Shown here one piece after another: positions 44,414-53,621 of a stretch of DNA of 64,000 nucleotides. Both the position numbers and the translations under genes were made by a program. The DNA is taken from assembly GCA_964526295.1 (NCBI GenBank), contig CAZGKW010000008.1, positions 1 through 64,000 of the forward strand, written 5' to 3'. Origin of the DNA: CAZGKW01 sp964526295 (lineage in GTDB: Bacteria > Planctomycetota > Phycisphaerae > FEN-1346). The notes under the pieces are model-generated. The model worked only from the letters and a program-made list of their open reading frames with translations. It made no database searches and was not told the DNA's origin. The stretch's first letter is position 1, and each line of letters opens with the position of its first letter.

Positions 44414-46534
44414 CTATGTCTCGTCGCGGCCGGGGACGATGACCTGGCAGGGCGGCAGGGCCCTGAGAAACATCTGCCCGTAGCGGCGCTTCAGGACCCG
44501 CGAGTCGAGCACCACCACCATCCCGGTATCGCCGTGCGAGCGAATGAGCCGGCCGAAGCCCTGCTTGAACTTCAGGACCGCCTCGGGGAGCTGGTAATCG
44601 TAGAACGGGTTCCCCCCGGCGGCGCGGACCTGCTCGATCCGGGCCTCGACGAGCGGCCGGTCGGGCACGGCGAAAGGCAGCTTCGTGATGACGACGTTCG
44701 ACAGGGCCGCCCCCGGCACGTCGACTCCCTGCCAGAACGTGTCGGTTCCGAACAGGACCGAGTGGGTGTCGTGTCGGAACTCCTCCAGCATCTTCCCCCG
44801 GGGCATGCCCGCGCCCTGCACGAGGAGCGTCCATCCCCGTCCCTCGACGTGGCCGCGGAGGGCCTCGGCGGCCCGGCGGAGCATCTGGTGTGAGGTGAAC
44901 AGGACGAACGCGCGGCCCTCCGAGAGGTCGAGATATTTCCGGATCGCCTCGACCGCCGCCGCGAAGTACTCCGGCCGGTTCGGCTCCGGCAGGTCGGCCT
45001 CGACGTAGAGCCGCACGTTCCGCTCGTAGTCGAACGGCGAGCCGACCTGGAGCGTGTCGGCCTCCTCGAGGCCCAGGCGCCGCCGGGCATAGGCGAACTC
45101 GTCGTGCGGCGCCACCGACAGCGTCGCGCTCGTCAGCACCGCCGATGGCACGTTCTGCCACAAGAGCAGGTCGAGCATCGGCCCGACGTCGACGGGCGAG
45201 GCCCGGAGGGTGACCCGCGGGGGGCGCGACCGGCCGCCTCGGCCGCCCTCGTCCGGGTCGAACAGCGAGTCGGTGGGGGGCGACTTGTCGCGCATCCGCT
45301 GCTTCGGGCCGGTCGCCTGGGGGACGCCCGAGACCTCGACCCAGTAGACCGCCCCGGGCGGGGCTTCACCCTCCTTGGCGGTCTTGCCGGCCTCCTTCGG
45401 ATCGGCCCCGTAGGTCTGGCCGATGAAGGCGTCGACGGCGTCGGCGAGGCCCTTGGCGCGGTCGGCGTAGGCGGCCAGCTCGTCGGCGGTCTCCTCGTCC
45501 TGGGTGGCCCGGCCGAGGGACTGAAGCTCGCGGGCGAGGGCCTGGAGGGCCGGCGAGAGCGGGTCCCGGACGATCCCGGGGCGGGGGACGCGGCCCGAGC
45601 CCCCCTCCGGCGAGGCCAGCCATCGCATCAGCGCCCCGAACAGCTCGTTGGACGCCTCGGCGGCGGCCTCGCAGGCCCGGCGGGCGGCCCCGGGCTTCGC
45701 GAAGAGGCCCGACGCCAGGAGGCCCCGCTCCCGCTTCGGCTGCCACAGCGACCCCAGGAGGAACGTCATCTGGGTCGAGCTGACGCCGATGCCGAGCTGG
45801 TCGCACGCGACCGTCTCGATGTTGTGGGCCTCGTCGAAGACCACGAGGTCGAAGGCGGGCAGGACGCCGGTGCCGCTCGCCGCCCGGATCGCCAGGTCCG
45901 AGAAGAACAGGGCGTGGTTCGTGACGAGCAGATGGGCCTGCTGGGCCCGGCGGCGGGCCCGCTGGTAGAAGCACCGCTTGTCGTGGGCGCACCGGCGGCC
46001 CCGGCAGTTGCCGTGCTCGGCGCAGACGCGGTCCCAGACCCGCCAGTCGGGCGGCGGCGAGAGGTCCGACAGGCTCCCGTCGCGGGTCTTCATGGCCCAC
46101 CGCTCGATCCGCTTCAGCGTCCGGTGCTCGGACTGGCCGATGAACAGGGAGGCGGCCCGGGCGCTGGCCCGCTCCAGTCGCCTCAGGCACAGGTAGTTGG
46201 CCCGGCCCTTGACGAGGACGGCCCGGAAGTCCTCGCCCAGCAGGCGGGCGAGCGTCGGGATGTCCTTCTCGACGAGCTGTTCCTGGAGGCTGATGGTGTA
46301 GGTGGAGACGACGACGCGTTTCTTGTTGCGGGTGGCCTGGTAGATGGCCGGGACGAGGTAGGCGAAGCTCTTGCCGACGCCCGTGCCGGCCTCGACCAGG
46401 AGGTGCCGCCCGGACTGGAAGGCCTTCTGCGCGGCCTCGGCCATGTCGATTTGCTCGGGGCGGTGCTCGTAGGCGTCGAAGTGGCGGGCGATGAGGCCGT
46501 CGGGCCCGAGGGCGTCGTGGATGAGGTTCGGCAT
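44414..46534 (-). CDS. dinG: DinG-type ATP-dependent helicase
   Basis: A 706-residue superfamily 2 helicase of the DinG/YoaA (XPD-like) group, a repair helicase that unwinds forked or R-loop DNA. Walker A LLVEAGTGVGKSFAYLVP is near the N-terminus. A Cys cluster (CLRRLE, then CAEHGNCRGRRCAHDKRC) fits the 4Fe-4S site. The DEAH box is VVFDEAHNIE. Motifs near the C-terminus are LFTSHQMLRRA, LFGTDTFWQGVDVPG, ITKLPFAVPDRPL and FGRLIRSHGDTG. The ATG at 46534 is used; a GTG four codons upstream is possible. The symbol is by family. Confidence 0.9.
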   Translation of the reverse strand: MPNLIHDALGPDGLIARHFDAYEHRPEQIDMAEAAQKAFQSGRHLLVEAGTGVGKSFAYLVPAIYQATRNKKRVVVSTYTISLQEQLVEKDIPTLARLLGEDFRAVLVKGRANYLCLRRLERASARAASLFIGQSEHRTLKRIERWAMKTRDGSLSDLSPPPDWRVWDRVCAEHGNCRGRRCAHDKRCFYQRARRRAQQAHLLVTNHALFFSDLAIRAASGTGVLPAFDLVVFDEAHNIETVACDQLGIGVSSTQMTFLLGSLWQPKRERGLLASGLFAKPGAARRACEAAAEASNELFGALMRWLASPEGGSGRVPRPGIVRDPLSPALQALARELQSLGRATQDEETADELAAYADRAKGLADAVDAFIGQTYGADPKEAGKTAKEGEAPPGAVYWVEVSGVPQATGPKQRMRDKSPPTDSLFDPDEGGRGGRSRPPRVTLRASPVDVGPMLDLLLWQNVPSAVLTSATLSVAPHDEFAYARRRLGLEEADTLQVGSPFDYERNVRLYVEADLPEPNRPEYFAAAVEAIRKYLDLSEGRAFVLFTSHQMLRRAAEALRGHVEGRGWTLLVQGAGMPRGKMLEEFRHDTHSVLFGTDTFWQGVDVPGAALSNVVITKLPFAVPDRPLVEARIEQVRAAGGNPFYDYQLPEAVLKFKQGFGRLIRSHGDTGMVVVLDSRVLKRRYGQMFLRALPPCQVIVPGRDET

Positions 46535-46562
46535 GGAGTCAACCACCGCGTTTCATGCCGCA

Positions 46563-46672
46563 TATCCTCTCCCCTGGCGGGAGAGGGACGGGTCGAGGGG
46601 CTTCCAATCGGGTCTCCGTTCCCGCCCCGGGCAATCGCATCCAGCGCGACGGGTGCTCCAGACCCGCCGCGC
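46563..46672. repeat. intergenic dispersed hairpins
   Basis: CCTCTCCCCTGGCGGGAGAGG (near 46564-46585) matches the pair at 17.8-17.9 kb. GCGACGGGTGCTCCAGACCCGC at about 46646-46668 is the third copy of the 20175/42830 hairpin design. Confidence 0.65.
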
Positions 46673-46695
46673 AGGGGCCATGGCCGCAGAGTCGC

Positions 46696-47175
46696 TCAGC
46701 CGGCCTCGGCCTTCACGTCGCGGGCCAGGCGGTGGGCCTCGGCGACCGCCCACCGGACGCACGGAGCGCACTTATGCCCCATGGCGTCCTCGCGGCGGAA
46801 CCGCTCCAGGGCGTCCGGCTCGCGCCAGGAGAACCCCAGGACCTGGGCACAGTCGGGCGTCCCGAATCCCTCCACGAACGCATCGACGAACCGCGCGGCG
46901 AGGCCGTTGGCCCGGTCCTTCTTGCCCTGCTGCGACTCCTCCGTGAAGCGGTCGACGGCCAGGCCGATCGCCATGACGCCGCCCGTCAGCGCCCCGCAGG
47001 CCTGCCCGGTGTGTCCGATGCCGCCGCCCATCGCCAGGGCGACGCCCGGGATGCACTCCGGGCACGAGATGCCCATCGCCTCGGCGACGGTCCAGAGAGT
47101 CGACTGGGCGCAGTTGTGGCCCGAGCGGAACCGCTGCTCGGCCCGGTCGGCGAGGCGCGAGGCGTCGTCGTCCAT
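46696..47175 (-). CDS. C_GCAxxG_C_C family protein
   Basis: A 159-residue member of the C_GCAxxG_C_C family (putative redox or metal-binding proteins). The spaced Cys pattern is GHNCAQSTL, CPECIPG, then TGQACGALTGGVMAIGL, which contains the GCALTGG-type core, CAQVLGF, and CAPCVRWAVAEA near the end. It is 14 bp downstream of thiG on the same strand and probably in the thi operon. Its biochemical role is not known. Confidence 0.87.
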   Translation of the reverse strand: MDDDASRLADRAEQRFRSGHNCAQSTLWTVAEAMGISCPECIPGVALAMGGGIGHTGQACGALTGGVMAIGLAVDRFTEESQQGKKDRANGLAARFVDAFVEGFGTPDCAQVLGFSWREPDALERFRREDAMGHKCAPCVRWAVAEAHRLARDVKAEAG

Positions 47176-47189
47176 CGCGGGGCTCCGTG

Positions 47190-47981
47190 TCAGTCCTTGG
47201 CCGAGCCGATCGTGCCCTCGACGGGGCTCGAAGGCGTGCCGAGCACCCGCCGCGGGATGCGGCCCGCCTGGTAGGCCAGCCGGCCCGCCTCGATGGCGTG
47301 CCGCATGGCACGGGCCATCCGGACCGGGTCGCGGGCCTTGGCGACGCCGGTGTTGAGGAGGACGCCGTCGGCCCCGATCTCCATGGCGATGCTGGTGTCG
47401 CTGGCGGTGCCGACGCCGGCGTCGACGATGACGGGCACGCCCGCCCGCTCGATGATCAGTTGCAGGTGGGCCGGGTTCAAGAGGCCCATGCCGCTGCCGA
47501 TCATCGACCCGAGGGGCATGACGGCCGCGGCGCCGGCGTCCTCGAGGCGCTTCGCCATGACCGGGTCGTCGCCGCAGTAGGGCAGGACGTGGAACCCCTC
47601 CGCCAGGAGCGTCTCCATGGCCCCAAGCGTCTCGATGGGGTCGGGCAGGAGCGTCTCGGTGTCCGAGAGGACCTCCAGCTTGACCCACTCGACGCCGAGG
47701 GCCTCGCGGGCCAGCAGGGCCGTCCGGACGGCGTCCTCGCCGCTGAAGCAGCCGGCCGTGTTCGGCAGCAGCGTGTACCGGTCGCGGTCGATGTAGTCGA
47801 GCAGGCCCTGCTTCGACCGGTCGGCCAGGTTCACCCGGCGGACGGCCACCGTGACGACCTGGCACCCGGAGGCCTCGAGGGCCTCGGCCATCAGGGGGAA
47901 GGTCTCGTACTTGCCGGTGCCGACGAACAGGCGGCTGGTGAACTCGTAGGGTCCGATTTTCAGCGATTCATTGTCGGGCAT
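47190..47981 (-). CDS. thiG: thiazole synthase
   Basis: A 263-residue TIM barrel that makes the thiamine thiazole ring from deoxyxylulose 5-phosphate, dehydroglycine and ThiS-thiocarboxylate. Motifs are FTSRLFVGTGKYETFPLMAEAL, VTVAVRRVNL, LLPNTAGCFSGEDAVRTALLARE, WVKLEVLSDTETLLPDP, AAAVMPLGSMIGSG and VIVDAGVGTASD, GADGVLLNTGVAKA. The catalytic lysine in WVKLEV is present. It is adjacent to thiS. Confidence 0.95.
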   Translation of the reverse strand: MPDNESLKIGPYEFTSRLFVGTGKYETFPLMAEALEASGCQVVTVAVRRVNLADRSKQGLLDYIDRDRYTLLPNTAGCFSGEDAVRTALLAREALGVEWVKLEVLSDTETLLPDPIETLGAMETLLAEGFHVLPYCGDDPVMAKRLEDAGAAAVMPLGSMIGSGMGLLNPAHLQLIIERAGVPVIVDAGVGTASDTSIAMEIGADGVLLNTGVAKARDPVRMARAMRHAIEAGRLAYQAGRIPRRVLGTPSSPVEGTIGSAKD

Positions 47982-48073
47982 GGGTGCCTCCTGGCAGCCG
48001 CCCGCGCGGGGCACGTTTACCCGCCCGGTTCGTGGCGGGCCCCCGGCCGACTGCTGCCCGTTCCGCGTTGGCG

Positions 48074-48274
48074 TTACCCGCCTCCGACGAGGGTCACGAT
48101 CTCGACGGCGTCGCCCGCTTCGAGGGCGTGCTCGCCGTGGCGGGAACGCGGCACGAGCTTGCGGTTGACCTCGACGGCGGTGGCCTTGGGCTGGACGTCG
48201 AGCGTCTGGAGGAGTTCGGCGACCGTCGTGCCGGCCTCCACCTCGCGCGTCTCGCCGTTGACGGTGACTTCCAC
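48074..48274 (-). CDS. thiS: sulfur-carrier protein ThiS
   Basis: A 66-residue ubiquitin-like sulfur carrier for thiazole formation. VNGETREVEAGTTVAELL, VEVNRKLVPRSRHGEHALEAGDAVEIVTLVGGG are the family pattern, and it ends in the required Gly-Gly. The GTG at 48274 sits 43 nt after a predicted transcription start. It heads thiS, thiG and the Cys-rich gene. No TPP riboswitch fits in this short leader. Confidence 0.92.
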   Translation of the reverse strand: MEVTVNGETREVEAGTTVAELLQTLDVQPKATAVEVNRKLVPRSRHGEHALEAGDAVEIVTLVGGG

Positions 48275-48323
48275 GATCCCGGCCCCCTGCGGCGCCCGGT
48301 CCCATTTGCGTCGGCAATCGCCG

Positions 48324-48352
48324 ATTATAGCGCCGCCGGTGCGGCCTTTCAA
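48324..48352 (-). promoter_or_regulatory. thiS operon promoter
   Basis: On the minus strand: TTGAAA (48347-48352), 17-bp spacer, perfect TATAAT (48324-48329). The start is near 48317, leaving about 43 nt of leader. Confidence 0.75.
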
Positions 48353-48589
48353 GCGCGGGCGGGGCCGGTGGCAACGGTTCCCGCCTTTTTTCAGAGGCAC
48401 GCGGGATTCGGCCGGTTAAGCTAAAGCCGCACGGCGGGGCGTGCCGATAACGATGCTGCGAGAGTGTGTGTCGACGTGCCCGCCCTCGGCGCCCAGCAAG
48501 CCGACCCAGGCTTCGAGTGCGCCCTGCTTGTTCCACCGCCTGCCCTTGCGGCGGCACCGGACCCGAAGGACAGACCGAAAGGACAGCCC

Positions 48590-49870
48590 ATGCGATGGTG
48601 CAGCGTGACCGGTGCGGCCCTTGTGCTGGCGGCCCTCGCCGCCGGGACGGCCGCCGCCGCGGCCGACGAGACCGAAGCGCTTCGGACCTACGCCCGCGGC
48701 GACTACGAGGCCGTCGTCAAGGCCCTCGAACGGTCCTACCGGGCCGGCGAGGCCAGCATCCAGGAGCGGCTCATCCTGGCCCGGGCCTATCTCCACCTGG
48801 GGCGGTCGCCCCAGGCGCTCGGCGTCCTGCGGTCGGTCATCGAGACCGACGCCGAGAACCCCGAGGCCAACGCCCTGACGGGGCGGCTCCTGCACGAGGC
48901 GGGGAAGCACGAGGAGGCCCTCGACTATCTGAAGAAGGCCCATCGCCTGAAGCAGGAGGCCGCCACGGCCAGCACCCTGGGCAAGTGTTACTGGGCCCTC
49001 GGCCGCACCACCGAGGCCAAGACGTACCTGGAGAAGGCCCTGGCCGAGGACATCCGCGACCCGTCGAACAGCTTCCTCCTGGGGCGGATCTGCCTCGACC
49101 GGGGGTTCGGGGCCCTGGCCGAGAAGCATTTCCTGAGCGCCGAGGAGGCCGGCATGGACTCGGCCGAGCTGCGCCGGCTCCTCGGGCGGGCCTACCTGAT
49201 CCAGCACAAGGAGGTCGGGCCCATCGTTGCTCGCCGGATGCTGGAGAGGCCCGAGCCCGGCGACCTCGTCGACGGGTACGTCGTCCTCGGTCCCCTCCAG
49301 GGCGAGGCCGACCGGTACCGCGTCTGCACGCGGTTCTCGGCCCTGTATGAGGGATACCAGCTTCTGGCCCGCCAGCCCGCCAATCGCGACGCCCGCCACA
49401 TGCTGGCTGCGGGTTGGCTGGCGGCCGGCGACGCCGACCAGGCCCGTCCTCACCTGGAGGCCCTGGCGGCCGGCGAACCCGACAGCCGCCGGACGCTCGA
49501 GCTCCTGGTCCGCCTCCACCTGGCGACGAAGGACGTCGAGGCCCTCGACCGGGTCCTGGCCGAGGCCCGCCGCAAGAAGCGGTTCGACGCCCGGGAGGTC
49601 GCCGACGGCTACTACCGGGCCGCGATGGTCCTGCGGGCCGACGGCCGGCGCGACGAGGCCATCGCCTACCTGGCGAAGGCCGAGAAGGCGTGGCCGACCT
49701 CGGCGAAGGTCCTCCGGTCGCTGGCCGAGCTGAGCCTGGCGACCGGCCGCCCGAACGACGCCCGCGGCTATTACGCCCGTCTGGTCGAGCTTTCTCCGGA
49801 TACGCCCGACATCGATCGGCTGCGCAACGCCCTGAACGTCCTCGACGAGAAGACAGGAGCCAAGCCATGA
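48590..49870 (+). CDS. exported TPR protein
   Basis: A 426-residue protein with a signal peptide (MRWCSVTGAALVLAALAAGTAAAAA) and tetratricopeptide repeats throughout, such as RLILARAYLHLGRSPQALGVL, GRLLHEAGKHEEALDYLKKA and GKCYWALGRTTEAKTYLEKAL. The ATG has AAGGA upstream. It overlaps the next gene in an ATGA junction, so the two are probably co-translated. It is likely periplasmic scaffolding for the cell envelope, judged from the operon partners. Confidence 0.86.
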   Translation: MRWCSVTGAALVLAALAAGTAAAAADETEALRTYARGDYEAVVKALERSYRAGEASIQERLILARAYLHLGRSPQALGVLRSVIETDAENPEANALTGRLLHEAGKHEEALDYLKKAHRLKQEAATASTLGKCYWALGRTTEAKTYLEKALAEDIRDPSNSFLLGRICLDRGFGALAEKHFLSAEEAGMDSAELRRLLGRAYLIQHKEVGPIVARRMLERPEPGDLVDGYVVLGPLQGEADRYRVCTRFSALYEGYQLLARQPANRDARHMLAAGWLAAGDADQARPHLEALAAGEPDSRRTLELLVRLHLATKDVEALDRVLAEARRKKRFDAREVADGYYRAAMVLRADGRRDEAIAYLAKAEKAWPTSAKVLRSLAELSLATGRPNDARGYYARLVELSPDTPDIDRLRNALNVLDEKTGAKP

Positions 49871-52800
49871 GACAACCACTTCGGACGCTCGCGCTCCCGC
49901 TGGTCGCTGCGGTGGTGGTCCTGGCCGCCGGGACCGCCCATGGCCAGTCCGTCGCCGACTTGGAGAAGCAGCTCCGCGACCAGCCGACCACCCTCCGGGC
50001 CAAGGAAGCCCTGGCCGAGGCGTATCTGCACGAGTGCGAGCTGGAGAAGTCGCTGGCCCTGTGGCGCGAGGTCCTGAAGGCCGAGCCCGACCACGCCCGG
50101 GCCCGCCACGTCGTCGAGCGCCTGACGCTCCAGAAGCTCGACTTGGACGCGCACCTCGGGATCCTTGAGACGCTCATCGAGAAGGGCATCACCGACGGCA
50201 CGTCGGCCCAGCTCGAGGCGGCCGCCGAACGGGCCGCCACCGACGCCCAGAAGGCCCAGGTCCTGTACCTCCGGGGCGAGTTGGCTCAGGTCACGGGCGC
50301 CGAGGCCGACGCCCGCTCGGCCTACGAGGCGGCCCGGCTCTACGGGGGCACGCCCGGCGCCGGCCGCGCGGCCATCGCCCTGGCGATGCTCGACTGGCGG
50401 GGCGGGGACGCCGACCAGGCCCGGCAGCTTCTTCGCGGCATCGTGGAGAACGATGCGTTGGAGGACGCGGTCGTCCGGGAAACGGCGGCGCTGCGCCTGG
50501 CGGAGTTCGGCCTGGAGGCCGGCCCCCGAGGGGAGGGCATCGAGGCCCTCCGGAACCTGATCGGGCGGCTGGCGACGGCCGAAGTCCGCCGCGAGGCGTG
50601 GCTTGTCCTCGCCGGGGCCCTCCGCGCCGGGCTCGACGAAGGCCGGTACGGACCCGAAGCCGTCGCGGCGTTCGAGGCGGCGCTGTCGGCCGAGCCGCCG
50701 AACGACCAGGCGAGCCGCGTCCTGGATGACTTGCTGACAGGCGTCCGGTCGGGTCTGGACGCGCCGACACTCGATCGGCTGCTGGAGCTCCTGGACCGGA
50801 TTGTGTTCGAAAACGCCGTGTTCGCGCGGCGCTCGGCGCTGCTGCGCGTCGAAGCGCTTCTTGCGAGGGCGGCCTTCGAAGACCGGGTGGCCGACGTCTC
50901 GGCCCGGACCCAGGCGGCCCACGAGGTGCTCGACGCCCTGGCCGCGGCCGACCCGGCCGACGTCAGGCGCCTGGGGAGGCTGCGGGGGCGGGCCCACCTG
51001 GTCGAGGCCCAGAAGCGGATCGCCCTCGAAGGGGCCGGCGGCGCCCTGCCGATCCTCGTCGAGGCGAAGCGGCACTACCTGAAGCTGCTGGCGGCCGACC
51101 CCGGGGAGCCGCTCCGGCGGCTGCGGCAGATCGGGACGCTCCTGGAGCTCGCGCACGAGCCGCACATGGCCGTCTCGCTGCACCGGGAGATCGCCGTGCG
51201 GTTCCCCCACCGGCCGGAGGGACGGGACGCCCTGCTGAGGGCCGCCCGGCTCCAGGAGAAGGAGCTTGACGCGCCGCTCGATGCCCTCGGCACCTACGCC
51301 GAGTACGCCGCCCGGTACCCGGCCGAGCTGGCGTACCGCCAGCTCGAGATCGGGGCCCGGCTCAGGCGGCTGGGCTATGCGAACGTCCTGGACTTCCAGA
51401 AGCGGAACCACCTGAAGCCGGACGGCATCGTGGGGCCGAAGACGCGGAAGGTGCTGGAGCAGGTCGAGGAGGCGTTCGACCTGGTCCGCCTCCGCGACGG
51501 GGCCCCGGAGGCGCCCCTTCCGGTCCTGCCCCCCGAGAAGCGCTCGGCGGCGCCTCGCCTGGCAGGCGGCGCGGGACATGGGGACTCGCCGGTGCTCCGG
51601 GGCGAGTTCGTCCACCCGCGGATGTTCGCCATCGCCCGCGGCCTGGAGGACGCCGGCCGCCACTACGACGCCGTCGTCGCGTACCGGCTGTTCCTGAACC
51701 TCTTCCCGACGAAGAAGGAGGCGGACGATTCGCTGATTGCCGTGGCCCGCCTGTTCCGCGACAACCTCCTGTTTGAAGAGGCCCTGGGGGCCTACGAGGC
51801 CCTGATGGCGGACTACCCCGACGGGGACCGGACGAGCCTTGCGTACATCGAGGCCGCCGCCTGCAACGAGAACCTCGGTCGGTGGGCCGAGGCGAAGGAG
51901 CTTTACGAGCTTTACATCAAGAAGTTCCCCCATTACGAGCACGTCGGCCTGTGCGAGGGGCGGCTGGCCCTGCTCGACGAGGTCCAGCAGTACGCCGACT
52001 TCATCGCCGACAACCCGCAGAACCCGAAGGTGGCCGAGGCCCAGTACCAGATCGCCACGCTGTTCCACAAGCAGTTCAAGAACTACACGAAGGCGGCGGT
52101 GGAGTTTCGGAAGGTGGCCGAGCGCCATCCGAAGCACGTCCGGGCCCCCGATGCCCTGTTCACGGGGGGGACGGCCCAGCTCCGGGCGGAGAACTTCCCG
52201 GCGGCCCGCGACCTCTTCACCGAGCTGGCCGAGGGCTACCCCGACAGCCGCCTGGCCGACGACGCCCTCTACTGGATCGGGCACACCTACGAATACACCG
52301 CCCGCTCGGTCGGCAAGCTGGACGAGGCCCGCATCATCCTGAAGCGCCGCAGCCTCCGCGACCGGGTCCGCCTGGTGGCCGACCTGGACCTGCGGCGGCT
52401 GTATCACCCCGAGGCCGGGCCCGGCCCGGAGGTCGCCGAGGAGGTGTGGGGCGGCGACACGCTGGGCGTCCTCGTGAGCGGCTCGAAGCGCGACCGCGTC
52501 AACGCCGACCTTTTCCGCGCCATCCGGGCCTATCGCCGGACCGTCGAGGAGTTCAAGCGGGGCGACATGGCCGGCGACGCCCTCCTTCGGATCGGCGTCA
52601 TCTACACCCAGTACCTGAAGGACCCGGAGAAGGGCATCGAGGCGTACCAGGAGCTCCTGGCCCACTACCCGGCCAGCAAGGAGGCCGTCGACGCCCTCCA
52701 CAAGGTCGGCGAGTACTACCTGGAGAAGAAGCGGTACGACGAGGCGATCGAGGCGTATCAGAAGTTTATCTACAACTATCCGCAGCACGAGAAGGCCGAA

Positions 52801-52956
52801 CGGGCCATGCTGGCCATCGCCCGGTGCTGGGCCGAGCAGAAGGTCTGGGACAAGGCCCTCGACGCCTACCAGAGCTACCTGAGCAAGTTTCCCGAGGGGG
52901 AGCAGGCCGAGTTCGCCCAGGCCCAGGTCGCCTGGATCCGCATGTACCACTTCTGA
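49867..52956 (+). CDS. giant exported TPR protein with peptidoglycan-binding repeat
   Basis: A 1029-residue secreted protein: signal MRQPLRTLALPLVAAVVVLA ending near AHGQ, then many TPR units (KEALAEAYLHECELEKSLALWREVL, RLFRDNLLFEEALGAYEALM, ALYWIGHTYEYTARSVGKLD, KVGEYYLEKKRYDEAIEAYQKF). Near residues 512-540 it contains LDFQKRNHLKPDGIVGPKTRK, the pattern of the peptidoglycan-binding domain 1 (PG_binding_1). Its start overlaps the stop of the preceding gene. With the transglycosylase downstream it suggests a wall-attached assembly platform. Confidence 0.88.
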   Translation: MRQPLRTLALPLVAAVVVLAAGTAHGQSVADLEKQLRDQPTTLRAKEALAEAYLHECELEKSLALWREVLKAEPDHARARHVVERLTLQKLDLDAHLGILETLIEKGITDGTSAQLEAAAERAATDAQKAQVLYLRGELAQVTGAEADARSAYEAARLYGGTPGAGRAAIALAMLDWRGGDADQARQLLRGIVENDALEDAVVRETAALRLAEFGLEAGPRGEGIEALRNLIGRLATAEVRREAWLVLAGALRAGLDEGRYGPEAVAAFEAALSAEPPNDQASRVLDDLLTGVRSGLDAPTLDRLLELLDRIVFENAVFARRSALLRVEALLARAAFEDRVADVSARTQAAHEVLDALAAADPADVRRLGRLRGRAHLVEAQKRIALEGAGGALPILVEAKRHYLKLLAADPGEPLRRLRQIGTLLELAHEPHMAVSLHREIAVRFPHRPEGRDALLRAARLQEKELDAPLDALGTYAEYAARYPAELAYRQLEIGARLRRLGYANVLDFQKRNHLKPDGIVGPKTRKVLEQVEEAFDLVRLRDGAPEAPLPVLPPEKRSAAPRLAGGAGHGDSPVLRGEFVHPRMFAIARGLEDAGRHYDAVVAYRLFLNLFPTKKEADDSLIAVARLFRDNLLFEEALGAYEALMADYPDGDRTSLAYIEAAACNENLGRWAEAKELYELYIKKFPHYEHVGLCEGRLALLDEVQQYADFIADNPQNPKVAEAQYQIATLFHKQFKNYTKAAVEFRKVAERHPKHVRAPDALFTGGTAQLRAENFPAARDLFTELAEGYPDSRLADDALYWIGHTYEYTARSVGKLDEARIILKRRSLRDRVRLVADLDLRRLYHPEAGPGPEVAEEVWGGDTLGVLVSGSKRDRVNADLFRAIRAYRRTVEEFKRGDMAGDALLRIGVIYTQYLKDPEKGIEAYQELLAHYPASKEAVDALHKVGEYYLEKKRYDEAIEAYQKFIYNYPQHEKAERAMLAIARCWAEQKVWDKALDAYQSYLSKFPEGEQAEFAQAQVAWIRMYHF

Positions 52957-52974
52957 TCGCGGAAGGGGAGCGGA

Positions 52975-53556
52975 ATGGGCCGCGCGGCCGCACGTGCCCG
53001 AGCCCTGAGGTGGTGGCTTTTGGCGGCCGCGGCGGTGACGGTTGCCGCCGCGGGGGCGGGGCTCCTGGCGCTTCTCGTGCGGGAGCGCCGGATCGAGGCA
53101 CGCCTCGACCGCTACCGGGACCTCGTCTGGCGGGAGGCCGAGACCGCCGCCCTGCCTCCGGAGCTGCTCCGGGCCGTCATACGGGCCGAGAGCGGCGGCG
53201 ACCCCCGGGCCGAGAGCGGCGCCGGCGCCCGGGGCCTCATGCAGATCACGCCCGTCGCCCGGGAGGAGGTCCGCCGCCAGGCCGGCCTGCCCGATGGCGA
53301 TCCGTTCGACCCGGCCTGGAACGTCCGCGTCGGGACGACGTACCTCCGGCTGCTCGTCGACCGCTTCGACGGCGACCTGCACTTGGCCCTGGCCGCCTAC
53401 CACTGGGGCGAGGCCCGCGTTCGGGCCCTTCGCCGGGACCACCCGGACCTGGCGGGCCGCGAGCTGGTCCGTCGGTATGCCCCGCCCGCCACGGCCCGCT
53501 ACTGCCGGCAGGTTCTGGGCGGCAGGGCGTTGCACCTGCCGGTCGGCGAGGGGTAG
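52975..53556 (+). CDS. membrane-anchored lytic transglycosylase (SLT domain)
   Basis: A 193-residue peptidoglycan lytic transglycosylase. An N-terminal helix (WWLLAAAAVTVAAAGAGLLALLV) anchors it. The SLT domain reads ELLRAVIRAESGGDPRAESGAGARGLMQITP with catalytic Glu in the ESGG motif, then FDPAWNVRVGTTYLRLLVDRF and LALAAYHWGEARV (AYNxG-like). The ATG has GGGGAG at 6 nt and is 18 bp after the giant TPR gene. It cleaves glycan strands by forming anhydromuramyl ends. Confidence 0.92.
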   Translation: MGRAAARARALRWWLLAAAAVTVAAAGAGLLALLVRERRIEARLDRYRDLVWREAETAALPPELLRAVIRAESGGDPRAESGAGARGLMQITPVAREEVRRQAGLPDGDPFDPAWNVRVGTTYLRLLVDRFDGDLHLALAAYHWGEARVRALRRDHPDLAGRELVRRYAPPATARYCRQVLGGRALHLPVGEG

Positions 53557-53621
53557 TAGACTCGCCCCGCGGTTGCCGTGCAGCAGCAGCGGCGGCCCGG
53601 GCCGTCCGCGACCGGCTCACC

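Noticed and set aside
48275..48352. TPP riboswitch before thiS
   Set aside because: The leader from the predicted start is only about 43 nt, too short, and the conserved CUGAGA core was not seen.
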